DNA from: Accumulibacter sp.
GTDB taxonomy: Bacteria; Pseudomonadota; Gammaproteobacteria; Burkholderiales; Rhodocyclaceae
Reading direction: 5' to 3'
DNA: 64,000 nt
Assembly: GCF_036625195.1 (NCBI RefSeq)
Contig: NZ_JAZKUG010000001.1
Span: forward strand, 1,240,001 to 1,304,000
Shown here: piece after piece, positions 37,823-46,502 of the stretch
Layout: each line of letters starts with the position of its first letter
How positions within the stretch are numbered: the first letter of the stretch is position 1
Program-made: the position numbers and the translations under genes
The notes under the pieces: generated by a model
Told to the model about the DNA's origin: nothing
The model's input: only the letters and a program-made list of their open reading frames with translations
The model's database searches: none

Positions 37823-39141
37823 CAGCTTCTTCTCCGTTTGATGATTCGCTTGAGGACTGGCTTCAGCTCGCTCCGGATGTTGCCCGGAAGGCGCGCCCAC
37901 AGGGTATAGCCCAGTTGTCTAGCGAGGGACGGCACCTCGGCCGGGACTGTAACGGCGGCTCGTACTGGGGAGGTAGTGATCGGTGATGGTTGGTCAGGAA
38001 GCGAACTCCGGTCGTTCGCCGCCACCAGCCTGCCGCGATTGCTCGGCATAGCGGCGACGGCACGCTGAATCTCCTCATCGACCATGAGCACGAAAGCCTG
38101 ATAAGAGTACTTGCCGGAGGCGATCACGTCACGATACGCACGTTCAGCCATGGCGTCCACGTAGGCGCCATCCTGCAACCTGGAAACCACTTCGTCGAGG
38201 TTACTCCCGTCCTTTCTTAGCGCAATGAAGTGCTCTCCGGCTTGAACGACCCCGGAGTAGCTCCCTTCGAAGAGCACAAGAACGGTTCTGAAGGCGATTG
38301 CCTCGAAGACTCGCGGAGAAACCTGGTTCATCGCGCCGTCAATCTCATGCGGACGAACCAGCCTCTCGTAGACCGACTCGTCGGTTGCCGCGGGATCCGT
38401 CTTCTTGAAATCCGCGATACGGTCGCCAAGGGAACCATCCCAGTCGAAAACATTGCTTCCGCTCTCGGATCCCAGCATGGCGCGACAAGACATCATGAAC
38501 TCATACCACTTGGGCCCATATATCCTGCTCTCTTCGCTCCATGATATATCCGACGATATCTGGTGCACGTCACAGTAAGTCTTGACCATCCTGCCGACGG
38601 CGACCTTTTCGATCCCCAACTGTCCGTAGCGGACTGGCAAGGGACGTCCGCGATAGCCTATCAGCAGCTGCCGTTGAGAGGGCGGAGACAAGTGGGGAAT
38701 CGCCTCTCCCAGATACTGCGGAACGTAGCCAGTGAGATTGCTGACAAAACGGACGCCGGGAAACTCCGCCGCAGGGTATATTGTCGAGATCTGCCTGGTG
38801 GGCACCACAGTAAATACAAGGTGAAAGCCCAGCTGTTTGATCCAGTGCCAGGCGCGATGCGTATGATCGTACTCGTCCTGGATAAAGAGGAACTTTGCAC
38901 CACCATATTCGGAAAGTGCTCTTCCGAGTGAGGGAGATACCTGGTCAAACGGTAGTCGCACGCTGTAGTGGAGACCGATCGCCGCGAAGCGGGACAATTC
39001 AGCAGAAAATTCGGAATACTGATCCGCATGACAGAAGAAAAACCTGTGCCGAGATTGTCGGGCAAAACAGGCCAAATGCTCAAAGACGGTGTTTGTGTAA
39101 GTCTGCGTCGCGTTATAAAGAAGAAGAATGTTCATTTGCAT
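37822..39141 (-). CDS. CgeB-like putative glycosyltransferase, paralogue 2
   Basis: A 439-residue protein of the same unassigned family as 34627-35922. Motifs in order: FIQDEYDH near residue 96, GYRGRPLPVRYGQLGIEK near 160, GSESGSNVFDWDGSL near 225, NQVSPRVFEAIAF near 275 and FEGSYSGVVQAGEHFI near 295. Similarity to the C-terminal half of the 891-residue protein (41807-44482) is stronger than to paralogue 1. The C-terminal 100 residues are basic and unalignable. Base composition here is visibly less GC-rich than in the housekeeping part of the window. A 458-base non-coding gap precedes it. Confidence 0.65.
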   Translation of the reverse strand: MQMNILLLYNATQTYTNTVFEHLACFARQSRHRFFFCHADQYSEFSAELSRFAAIGLHYSVRLPFDQVSPSLGRALSEYGGAKFLFIQDEYDHTHRAWHWIKQLGFHLVFTVVPTRQISTIYPAAEFPGVRFVSNLTGYVPQYLGEAIPHLSPPSQRQLLIGYRGRPLPVRYGQLGIEKVAVGRMVKTYCDVHQISSDISWSEESRIYGPKWYEFMMSCRAMLGSESGSNVFDWDGSLGDRIADFKKTDPAATDESVYERLVRPHEIDGAMNQVSPRVFEAIAFRTVLVLFEGSYSGVVQAGEHFIALRKDGSNLDEVVSRLQDGAYVDAMAERAYRDVIASGKYSYQAFVLMVDEEIQRAVAAMPSNRGRLVAANDRSSLPDQPSPITTSPVRAAVTVPAEVPSLARQLGYTLWARLPGNIRSELKPVLKRIIKRRRS

Positions 39142-39599
39142 CTCTTGTTCACAGGAAACGATGACCGAAACGCACGCCGACCAGGATCGAAGGCTCAGAA
39201 CGAGCCTCGCGAGTGTGCAATCGCGTCATCAATGATCACACCCGGAATCAAGCGACGTGGGAAGAGTCGGCGTCACCCAGGCACCGTCTCGTCGTCCAAG
39301 CCAAGAACTCGACTCTCTCCTGGTGCAGCGCAGTCCGCCTGTTGCTTGCCGCCGCCTGGTACTTCCGTCGACACTCGTGGCAAGCACCGAGATGGTAGGA
39401 GGGGCTGCAAGAACGAGTGACGGGACCAATGACTTCGGTGCGCCGGCGTGCTTGGAACAACGAAAGCCGAACCCGGGGGGGACCAGGCGCGTGCAACGCT
39501 GGTGGTGGTCAAGGCCGTCTCGGGCCTGTCGGCGATCGCGCGCGTTTGTCTTTTCATCAGAAAGGGTATCGTACGGCAGGAACGAAAGACGACCGCTTC
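39142..39599. other. 458-base non-coding gap inside the glycan array
   Basis: No recognisable gene on either strand; the short open stretches encode nothing family-like. It is the largest gap in an otherwise tightly packed array, between asparagine-synthetase-like gene 2 and CgeB-like paralogue 2. A weak hairpin (AGGCTC/GAGCCT) lies at about 39200-39220 without a T-run. It may hold an internal promoter or the remains of a lost gene. Confidence 0.45.
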
Positions 39600-41504
39600 C
39601 TACGAGTCAATTTCGGCTCTCGAAAGTGATCCGGCACGCCACCACCCGGACCGGTATATGCACAGCCATTCCGACAGACTGATCCAGCGCCAAAGCTCCC
39701 AAGAGTGATTGTAATGCCCTGATTGATGTTCCTGCCAAAGCGTCGCCATCTTCTGACCGTGGTAACCTGGCAGGGAATGCAGAGCGGTAGCCATGATTCG
39801 TTCGTGCGCCCAGTCATGCAGCTTGTCCCTTAACCAGTGATCAAGGGGGGCGGCGTAGCCGACCTTGTCCGCGCGCCACCGGATGGATCGCGGAATGGTG
39901 CTCCCCGCAGCCATCCGCAAGATCCACTTTTGCCAACCGTTCCTGACGTAGAGGTCGTCCGGAAGGCAAACGCAGAAGTCCACCAGATCATGGTCGAGAA
40001 ACGGCAATCTTCCTTCACGAGAGAAAGCCATCGCGTTCCGGTCGGCATAACGGAGAAGCATTGGCAGGCTGTTGTACAACAAGGCTTCAGAAATCGTCCG
40101 ACGCAACCGAAAGCCGGGCTTCGCCGGCGCGGTGCCAACGCAGTAGGGATAGTGGGAAACCGAAGACGATGGCCGGCCAAGCTTTTGAAGTTCGTCGGCG
40201 GAGTATGCAACGGATGCGTTGAACCGCCTCTGCGACCCCTGGTACTGCTCGCTGGCGATGCGCAGGCGACGATTGAACTTTGCCGACTCCCTGGTCGCCA
40301 GAGCGAGGCGACCCTGGTCAAGCAGATCAAGTTGCCGTTGCCGAAAGTAGAACTGATAACCCGCGAGCAACTCGTCCGCACCCTGCCCGTCGAGCAAGAC
40401 CGTCGTATCATGCTGACGTGCAAGGCGCGCGACGCACCATTGCAGGTAGATTGAGGCAGAAAGGAATGGCTCTTCCTGATGCCAGTGAAGCAATGCCGAC
40501 TCCTGCGCCAGTCGTAGGGGGTCCGGCGTCACTTGAAAGGACGCAACGCCGGTGTGTGCGGTGACCGCGTCGATTTCCTTGCCTTCCGACATCGTCGGAT
40601 CCTCTGGAAACACAGCGGAGAAGGTGTTCTGGGTAAAGCTTGCAGAACTGCGTTCACGGGCAAGGTAACCGACAATGACCGAAGAATCCAGTCCGCCTGA
40701 AAGACTGGATCCGACAGGCACATCGGCACGCAGCCTGAGGGTGACGCTTCGCTGCAACAGTTCGGAAAATCTATCCACGGCCTCGCGCGGCGTCAGGTCG
40801 CTGTTGATCGATGTGTAATCCGGGGTCCAGTAGCGCCACCGCCGCTCTTCGCTTCCATCCTCACGGAACCATGCCGCACTCGCAGGAGGAAACCGCTCGA
40901 CATCTTCGAAGAAGGTCAGTTCATCGTCCTCGTACCAAGTCCCGCCGGCAAAGCGTTCGAGAGCGCGCTCGCTGACGCTGCAGCGGACCAGCGGGTGAAC
41001 CAGGATGGCCTTCATCTCGGAAGCCATGACGAGGGTATTGAAGCGTCCTCTACCGAGAAAAAGCGGCTTTTCGCCAAACCGGTCGCGAGCCACCAACATT
41101 CTGCGGGACCGTTCATCCCACAAAGCAAACGCGAACATCCCGTTGAAGCGCTCCAGAGCCCCTTCGCCCCACTGGTCAAAGGCTGTCAGCAAGACTTCGG
41201 TGTCGCTACGGGTACGGAATACATGGCCGAGTGCCGCGAGCTCGCTGCGCAATTCGAGGTAGTTGTAGATTTCCCCGTTGAAGACGAGACGCAAGTTGCC
41301 GTCTGCCGTTGCCATCGGTTGATCTGCCAAATGCGAAATGTCGATAATCGACAACCGACGATGCGCCAAGCCAACTCGGTCCCCCTGTCGAATCCAGTTC
41401 GATCCGTTGTCGGGGCCCCGATGAACGAGCCGATCGCGCATCGCCGAAAGCAGGTCATCGCGTATGGGTAGCGCTGGGGAGATGACACCGACAAAACCGC
41501 ACAT
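39600..41504 (-). CDS. Asparagine synthetase (AsnB)-like glutamine amidotransferase 2
   Basis: A 634-residue class II amidotransferase. It starts MCGFVGVISP with the Cys2 nucleophile, has HRGPDNGSNW and LVFNGEIYNYLELR in the glutaminase domain, and SGGLDSSVIVGYLARE (about residue 269) and DGQGADELLAGYQFYF in the synthetase domain. It differs clearly from copies 1 and 3, so it is not a recent duplicate and probably acts on a different acceptor. The frame is open upstream to 41663, but the MCG start is fixed by the need for an N-terminal cysteine. Confidence 0.85.
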   Translation of the reverse strand: MCGFVGVISPALPIRDDLLSAMRDRLVHRGPDNGSNWIRQGDRVGLAHRRLSIIDISHLADQPMATADGNLRLVFNGEIYNYLELRSELAALGHVFRTRSDTEVLLTAFDQWGEGALERFNGMFAFALWDERSRRMLVARDRFGEKPLFLGRGRFNTLVMASEMKAILVHPLVRCSVSERALERFAGGTWYEDDELTFFEDVERFPPASAAWFREDGSEERRWRYWTPDYTSINSDLTPREAVDRFSELLQRSVTLRLRADVPVGSSLSGGLDSSVIVGYLARERSSASFTQNTFSAVFPEDPTMSEGKEIDAVTAHTGVASFQVTPDPLRLAQESALLHWHQEEPFLSASIYLQWCVARLARQHDTTVLLDGQGADELLAGYQFYFRQRQLDLLDQGRLALATRESAKFNRRLRIASEQYQGSQRRFNASVAYSADELQKLGRPSSSVSHYPYCVGTAPAKPGFRLRRTISEALLYNSLPMLLRYADRNAMAFSREGRLPFLDHDLVDFCVCLPDDLYVRNGWQKWILRMAAGSTIPRSIRWRADKVGYAAPLDHWLRDKLHDWAHERIMATALHSLPGYHGQKMATLWQEHQSGHYNHSWELWRWISLSEWLCIYRSGWWRAGSLSRAEIDS

Positions 41505-41806
41505 GTCAGCCGTCCTCGCAGCCAGCGCCCCGACACATCGCGGGCAGGACGCGAAGGCGTAGGAAGCCAACATCCGGATGATGCGTTGATACTTGGGGGG
41601 ACCACGATCGCTGGTCGCCTTGCGCTGATGGCGCTGCGGCACCAGCGGTCGCCCCTTGAGCAAGATCCAGCCTGAACCGACGAGACGCGGAGCGCTGCCG
41701 GGAGCGACTGACAGCCGAGAGAAGGCGAGCCAGAAGGTCCTTGAAGTCTCTAACGGCTGAATCGCTGAGGCTCAAGATCGCGAGGTGGAATCCAGTGCTC
41801 CGCACG
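41505..41806. other. 302-base gap before asparagine-synthetase-like gene 2
   Basis: An in-frame extension of the downstream gene is open through part of this stretch but would bury the catalytic Cys2, so it is not coding. No promoter or terminator is convincing. Confidence 0.4.
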
Positions 41807-44482
41807 CTAGCCCCCCTTGACGATCTTCCAGATCCTGGAACGAACACTCAGTGGCACCTTTGAATAGACTATTCGTGCGAGCCGGTTTGCCATGGGTTGC
41901 TGTGCTACTGCGGCATGCACCCTGCGCAGAGGAGGAGCGCCGTACCGCAACAGCAGTTGCTTCCCCATCCGCAGCACAGCAGCCCTGCTCTCCGCACCTT
42001 GCGCCGCCGACTCCGTTAAGCTCCCCGCACCCGGGTCGCTCTTGTCTGCCAGCGATTGCAGCAGCTTCTGCTGAATTCCCTGAAAGGACTCCTTTCCGTC
42101 CAGCACATCCGCAGCACCAGCCAGACCCAAAGGAATGGCGGGAAGGCACGGACTGACCACACCTGCGTCGCTCACCACATAGACGGCGCCGTACATCGTT
42201 CTTCTCGGCACTCGGCGAAGACAGCGTGCCCGCAGATCCTCATCGACGCCCTCGACGAATGCCCGATAGGAGTATCTTCCAGAAACAATGACCTCGGAAT
42301 ACGCCCTTTCAGTCATCGATTGGATGAGATCATCGTTCTGCAGCTTGCGCACGACCTCTTCGAAGTTCGAAAAGTCCTTTTTCAGTGGAATGTAGTGCCG
42401 ATTCGGCTCCACGACTCCGGAGTAGTCGCCTTCGAAAAGGATCAGTGCCGTGTGCAGCCGGATTGCCTCAAAGATCTTCGGCGAAACCTGATTCATGCGG
42501 ATCTTGCCGTCATGCTCGCGCAGGACGGTGTTCCAGATTTCCTTAAAGGACGCCTTGGGGTTTCGCTCCTTGATGCGAGCGATCTGTTGGCTCAGGGAGC
42601 CGTCAAAATCGAACACATTGGAGCCACTTTCAGTTCCCAGAGTGGCCCGCGCGGAGCCAAGAAACTCGTACCAAGCATCGCCATAGATGCGCGCTTCCGC
42701 CTCGCAGGAGATGTCGACCGGCAGGCCCATGGCTTCAGAGAGCCGCTTGACCTCGGTGCCAATCACGTATTTTTCATGGCCGAGCTGGCCGTATATTTCT
42801 GGAAGTCGGCGCCCCCGGTAGGCGATCGCCTTGCTTCGCTCGGCGAGAGAGGTCACGAAGCGATCGATCCCTGCCGCCTCCGGAACATACCCGGTAAGCG
42901 TCGGGAGAAAATCCGTTGCGGGAAATCTGTAGGCCGGATAGACAGCCTCTCGCTGTTCCAGCGGAACACAGGTATAGACCAGATCAAATCCCAATCGATC
43001 CATCCACGTCCGGGCGCACTCGACTGCTTCGTACTCGTCCTGGATGAAAAGCACCTTCAGTCCGTGGAATGATTCCAAGGCGATGGCAAAATTCTCGACA
43101 AGGTGGTGCGGCAACGAGACGCGGATCGAATAATGAACGATGACGACGTCAAAGAGCGAGAAGTCGATGGCGCCAAATGTCTCGACTGTCGAAGTGGCGC
43201 CGGAAACGTTGGTTGCCGGTACGAAGGTGAAATCATGCGCAGAATAGCGCCGAAATGCCCGGATGTGCTCGGAAACCGTGCCCACGTGACAAGACGCCGG
43301 GTCGAACAGAAGCGCCACGTTCAATGGCAATTCCGATCGGCGCGCCCGTCGCGAGAGTGCGTCCAGTTCCGCAACAACGGTCGCGAAGCGGTTATCGTAG
43401 GAGTTCTCACGGGCCAACTCGCGCCGCTGTCGAAGCAAGGCGGGATCATCCCGGAGGCTGCTCATACGAGTGATGGCTTCGGCGAACTCTGACGCAGTCC
43501 GGGCAAACCGGAGAATGCCGGCGTGGACCGCATGCCTGGCCAGAGGATCGATCGGCACGGAAATGACCGGCAAGCCGCAGGCAATATACTCGAATGTCTT
43601 GAGCGGAAGCGAATTGCGGATCCATTCGTCCTGAACGAACGGTATGATTCCAACGGACGCCCGCAGCATTTCGCCGGCGAAATCCTTCGGGCACCTCGGC
43701 CCGAGCAGTCGTACGTTCTCGAGCTTCCGTAGTCTGCTCAACCCGACAGATTCCAGGCAGGGTCCGGCAAAACGAAATTCGTATTCTGGCAGGAGCACGG
43801 CAAGCGCGTGCAGGAGTTCATAGTCCAGGCGGGAATTGAGCGCACCCTGATAGATCACGACGGGCGCGCGACTTGGCTGTTGAGGAGTTGCATTCACAGC
43901 GTCGCCCAGACTGGCAAAGAACTCGTAGTCGCACGCGTTCTCCGCCACCAGAGCGGGGCCAGCATAGCCGGAATTCGATCGTAGTCCCGCTAGGACAGGC
44001 TCGGTGACGGCCACGATCAGGTCAATCTTTCCGATGAGCCGTTGAATAGACTCGCGCACAGCTGCCGTGGCGTGCATCGACGAAGACGGGGTGAAATAGT
44101 CTTCGGTTGCGTGGTAAACACGCAGCGACCTTGGCAGGGCAGAAATCAGGTGCCCGTAGTGCATTGAATCGTAGATCCAGAGCAAGGGGCATTTGATTCC
44201 GCGGTGCCGCAAGAGCTCGAGAATGGACTTAGTCTGGCTTGGCCGAATTGGTGCGCTGACATTGACTAGATCAATGTCAGGGAGGCCACTGGCAGCGACC
44301 CGGATCCTCTTCCCGACCAACTGCTCATTTTGAACAAATATTACGGGCCCGTATTGGGCAAACCTTGTTGCATAATGGTAGCGATTGCTGCGTGGTTCGG
44401 TCTGCCAATCCGACCAAGTCAGGAACAGGACGGCATCGAATTGATCGAGGGCGGGTGCTGATGCGAGCTGTTCCGTTTTCAT
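41807..44482 (-). CDS. Two-domain glycosyltransferase: GT4-like plus CgeB-like domain
   Basis: An 891-residue fusion. Residues about 15-385 form a GT-B domain: AVLFLTWSDWQTEPRSNRY, LWIYDSMHYGH and YHATEDYF in the first half, then VVIYQGALNSRLDYELLHAL and SLPLKTFEYIACGLPVISVP in the donor half. Residues about 395-745 are the same unassigned domain as CgeB-like paralogues 1 and 2, with FIQDEYEA, AYRGRRLPEIYGQLGHEK, GTESGSNVFDFDGSL, NQVSPKIFEAIRL and FEGDYSGVVEPNRHYI. The last 145 residues match neither. Two transferase domains in one chain suggest sequential addition of two sugars. It begins 2 bases after the ABC permease gene. Confidence 0.75.
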   Translation of the reverse strand: MKTEQLASAPALDQFDAVLFLTWSDWQTEPRSNRYHYATRFAQYGPVIFVQNEQLVGKRIRVAASGLPDIDLVNVSAPIRPSQTKSILELLRHRGIKCPLLWIYDSMHYGHLISALPRSLRVYHATEDYFTPSSSMHATAAVRESIQRLIGKIDLIVAVTEPVLAGLRSNSGYAGPALVAENACDYEFFASLGDAVNATPQQPSRAPVVIYQGALNSRLDYELLHALAVLLPEYEFRFAGPCLESVGLSRLRKLENVRLLGPRCPKDFAGEMLRASVGIIPFVQDEWIRNSLPLKTFEYIACGLPVISVPIDPLARHAVHAGILRFARTASEFAEAITRMSSLRDDPALLRQRRELARENSYDNRFATVVAELDALSRRARRSELPLNVALLFDPASCHVGTVSEHIRAFRRYSAHDFTFVPATNVSGATSTVETFGAIDFSLFDVVIVHYSIRVSLPHHLVENFAIALESFHGLKVLFIQDEYEAVECARTWMDRLGFDLVYTCVPLEQREAVYPAYRFPATDFLPTLTGYVPEAAGIDRFVTSLAERSKAIAYRGRRLPEIYGQLGHEKYVIGTEVKRLSEAMGLPVDISCEAEARIYGDAWYEFLGSARATLGTESGSNVFDFDGSLSQQIARIKERNPKASFKEIWNTVLREHDGKIRMNQVSPKIFEAIRLHTALILFEGDYSGVVEPNRHYIPLKKDFSNFEEVVRKLQNDDLIQSMTERAYSEVIVSGRYSYRAFVEGVDEDLRARCLRRVPRRTMYGAVYVVSDAGVVSPCLPAIPLGLAGAADVLDGKESFQGIQQKLLQSLADKSDPGAGSLTESAAQGAESRAAVLRMGKQLLLRYGAPPLRRVHAAVAQQPMANRLARIVYSKVPLSVRSRIWKIVKGG

Positions 44483-44484
44483 GC

Positions 44485-45270
44485 TTAGATGGCAGAATCA
44501 AAAGAGCCCTTGGCGCGGCGGAATGCCGCGAGCCCGAAATGAAAGATGACCCAAGAAAGCACGCCAACGAAGCCAAGGCCGACGGCGCTGGGGAATTCAT
44601 GGGCAATGAGGATGGAGCGGTACGCGTCGGCAATCTGGTAAAAGGGATTGGCCAGCGAAACCCTTTGAATGATCGCAGGCATGCTGTCAAAAGGGTAAAA
44701 AATCGGGGTCATGAACATGATCGCCGTCAGCAGGGTAGGCAGAATCTGCAGGACGTCACGGACGAATACGGCGATTGCCGACAACCACATCCCGAGCGCG
44801 ATGATCCAGAAGAACTGCAGCAACATCACCAGCGGCAGCAACACCACGTGCGCGGTGACTGGCGTTCCCGCCCACACGAACAGCACGAAGAGGAAGAAGA
44901 GGCTGACCGCGAGATTCACGGCACCGACGAGAGCGCCGGCAATTGGCAGGAGCTCGGTCTTGAACGCCAGGTTCTTGACCAGCCCTGCTGCACCGACCAC
45001 GGAACTCGCTGCACCCATGAGCGCTTCTGTCGTTGCAATCCAGGGCCCGTAGCCGGTGATGAGCCAGATGACGTAAGCGAGAGTCGTCTCGGAACCGGGC
45101 AGCCTGACCTTGAAGACGAAGCCAAAGATGTAGGTATAGAGGGCGAGCATGAACAGCGGGTTGGATACGGCCCAGAAGCTCCCCAGGGAGGACCCGAGAT
45201 AACGGTCGCGCAGATTCATCTTGAAGAGATTGATCAGCAGCCGGAAGTCGTAGCGAGTAAACCCGAACAC
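44485..45270 (-). CDS. wzm: Polysaccharide ABC transporter permease (Wzm-type)
   Basis: Inner-membrane permease of 261 residues with about six membrane spans, family ABC-2. It exports undecaprenyl-linked O-antigen or capsule together with a Wzt ATPase. NLRDRYLGSSLGSFWAVSNPLFMLALYTYIFGF-type N-terminal sequence (read at 45140-45245) and YPFDSMPAIIQRVSLANPFYQ near the C-terminus are typical. The GTG at 45270 has GGAGA seven bases upstream; a longer frame to 45387 overlaps the ATPase gene and is not conserved. It follows the wzt1 stop by 17 bases and is the only permease for two ATPases. Confidence 0.9.
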   Translation of the reverse strand: MFGFTRYDFRLLINLFKMNLRDRYLGSSLGSFWAVSNPLFMLALYTYIFGFVFKVRLPGSETTLAYVIWLITGYGPWIATTEALMGAASSVVGAAGLVKNLAFKTELLPIAGALVGAVNLAVSLFFLFVLFVWAGTPVTAHVVLLPLVMLLQFFWIIALGMWLSAIAVFVRDVLQILPTLLTAIMFMTPIFYPFDSMPAIIQRVSLANPFYQIADAYRSILIAHEFPSAVGLGFVGVLSWVIFHFGLAAFRRAKGSFDSAI

Positions 45271-45287
45271 GGGGGCGTCTCCATTGA

Positions 45288-46502
45288 TCAGGCCTGCACC
45301 GAAGCCGTGATGGGGTAGTAAAGCATCGGCCTTCCGCCCGCAGGCGGAACCGGCGTGAAGACTTCGAACACCGTCGAGTGCTCGCAAAACGTGGCGGACG
45401 GGCTCTGCGCGGAGCCGAGAAAGAACGCATCGAGTCGGTATACGGCTGCTCCCAGGGTCAGAGGGGCAAACTCCAGTTCGATGCCCACCGCGCCACGGGC
45501 AGTGGAAAAGTCGGCCAAGGGGAAATCGCTCTGAAAAACCACCAAATCGTCGAGACGTACGATTCGTATGCGGCAGAGGGCGGGCTCCGCGAGATGATCG
45601 TGCCTGCCGGCAAGCCGAATCCGAAGCCTCGCATGCGCCTCTACGCGCGGCGAGCCCAGGTCGTCACCACCGGAAAGGAGCGAAACGCGGCCGATCTCAC
45701 TTCCCGCCCGGTACGAGCGGCTCCCGACGTGCGCCCGGAATCTCGACATCAGTGCGGCTTCATCCTCTGCACGGACCTCCTCGAGATAGGCGTTCGTCAC
45801 ATCCAGCGGCGGGCCGTCCATGAGAATCTGCCCAGCCTTCATGTAAATGCAGCGATTGCAGATCTGTCTGACTGACTGCATGCTGTGGGAGACGAGAATG
45901 ACGATCTTGCCGCGGGCGCAGATTTCCAGGATGCGTTCCGTAGCCTTCATGGAGAACGCAGCGTCACCAACGGCAAGCGCTTCGTCAATGATCAGTATTT
46001 CCGGATCGACGTGTGAAATCATCGCAAATGCCAGGCGCGCTTTCATCCCAGTCGAATAAGTGCGGACCGGATAGTCGATGAACTTGCCCAATTCGGCAAA
46101 CTCGATGACCTGCGCGGCAACCCGCTCGACCTCAGCACGCGACTTTCCCTGGATCTCACCATCAACGTAGATGTTCTCCCTGCCGCTCAAGTCATCACGC
46201 AAACCCACACCCAGGGTCATGATCGAGGTCACTCTTCCGTTGACCCGAATGGCCCCGGTTGTGGGCTCGCAGATGGCGGCAATCATGTGCAGGAGGGTGG
46301 ACTTGCCGGCACCATTGCGTCCGATGATGCCGAGGCGATCGCCTTCCGCAATCCGCAGGCTGAGTCCGTCGACCGCAAGCTTGCCGCTGGGAACGGTCTC
46401 GTGCCCGGCATCGCTGGTCATTGCCGCGACCAGTTCGCTGGTGGCCGAGCTGCCGACAGGGTACATTTTGGATACTTCCTGCAGCTCGACGAAAAGGCTC
46501 AT
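45288..46502 (-). CDS. wzt: Polysaccharide ABC transporter ATPase (Wzt-type) 1
   Basis: A 404-residue ATPase. The nucleotide-binding domain (about 1-245) has Walker A GIIGRNGAGKSTLLHM, signature YSTGMKARLAF, Walker B EILIIDEALAVGD and the H-loop ILVSHS. The remaining 150 residues form a beta-rich C-terminal domain like the carbohydrate-binding domain of O9a/O8-type Wzt, which recognises the glycan terminus. It overlaps wzt2 by four bases (ATGA at 46499-46502). All catalytic elements are present. Confidence 0.9.
   Translation of the reverse strand: MSLFVELQEVSKMYPVGSSATSELVAAMTSDAGHETVPSGKLAVDGLSLRIAEGDRLGIIGRNGAGKSTLLHMIAAICEPTTGAIRVNGRVTSIMTLGVGLRDDLSGRENIYVDGEIQGKSRAEVERVAAQVIEFAELGKFIDYPVRTYSTGMKARLAFAMISHVDPEILIIDEALAVGDAAFSMKATERILEICARGKIVILVSHSMQSVRQICNRCIYMKAGQILMDGPPLDVTNAYLEEVRAEDEAALMSRFRAHVGSRSYRAGSEIGRVSLLSGGDDLGSPRVEAHARLRIRLAGRHDHLAEPALCRIRIVRLDDLVVFQSDFPLADFSTARGAVGIELEFAPLTLGAAVYRLDAFFLGSAQSPSATFCEHSTVFEVFTPVPPAGGRPMLYYPITASVQA

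Noticed and set aside
41505..41663. N-terminal extension of AsnB-like protein 2
   Set aside because: The catalytic cysteine must be the second residue, so translation must begin at the MCG codons at 41504.
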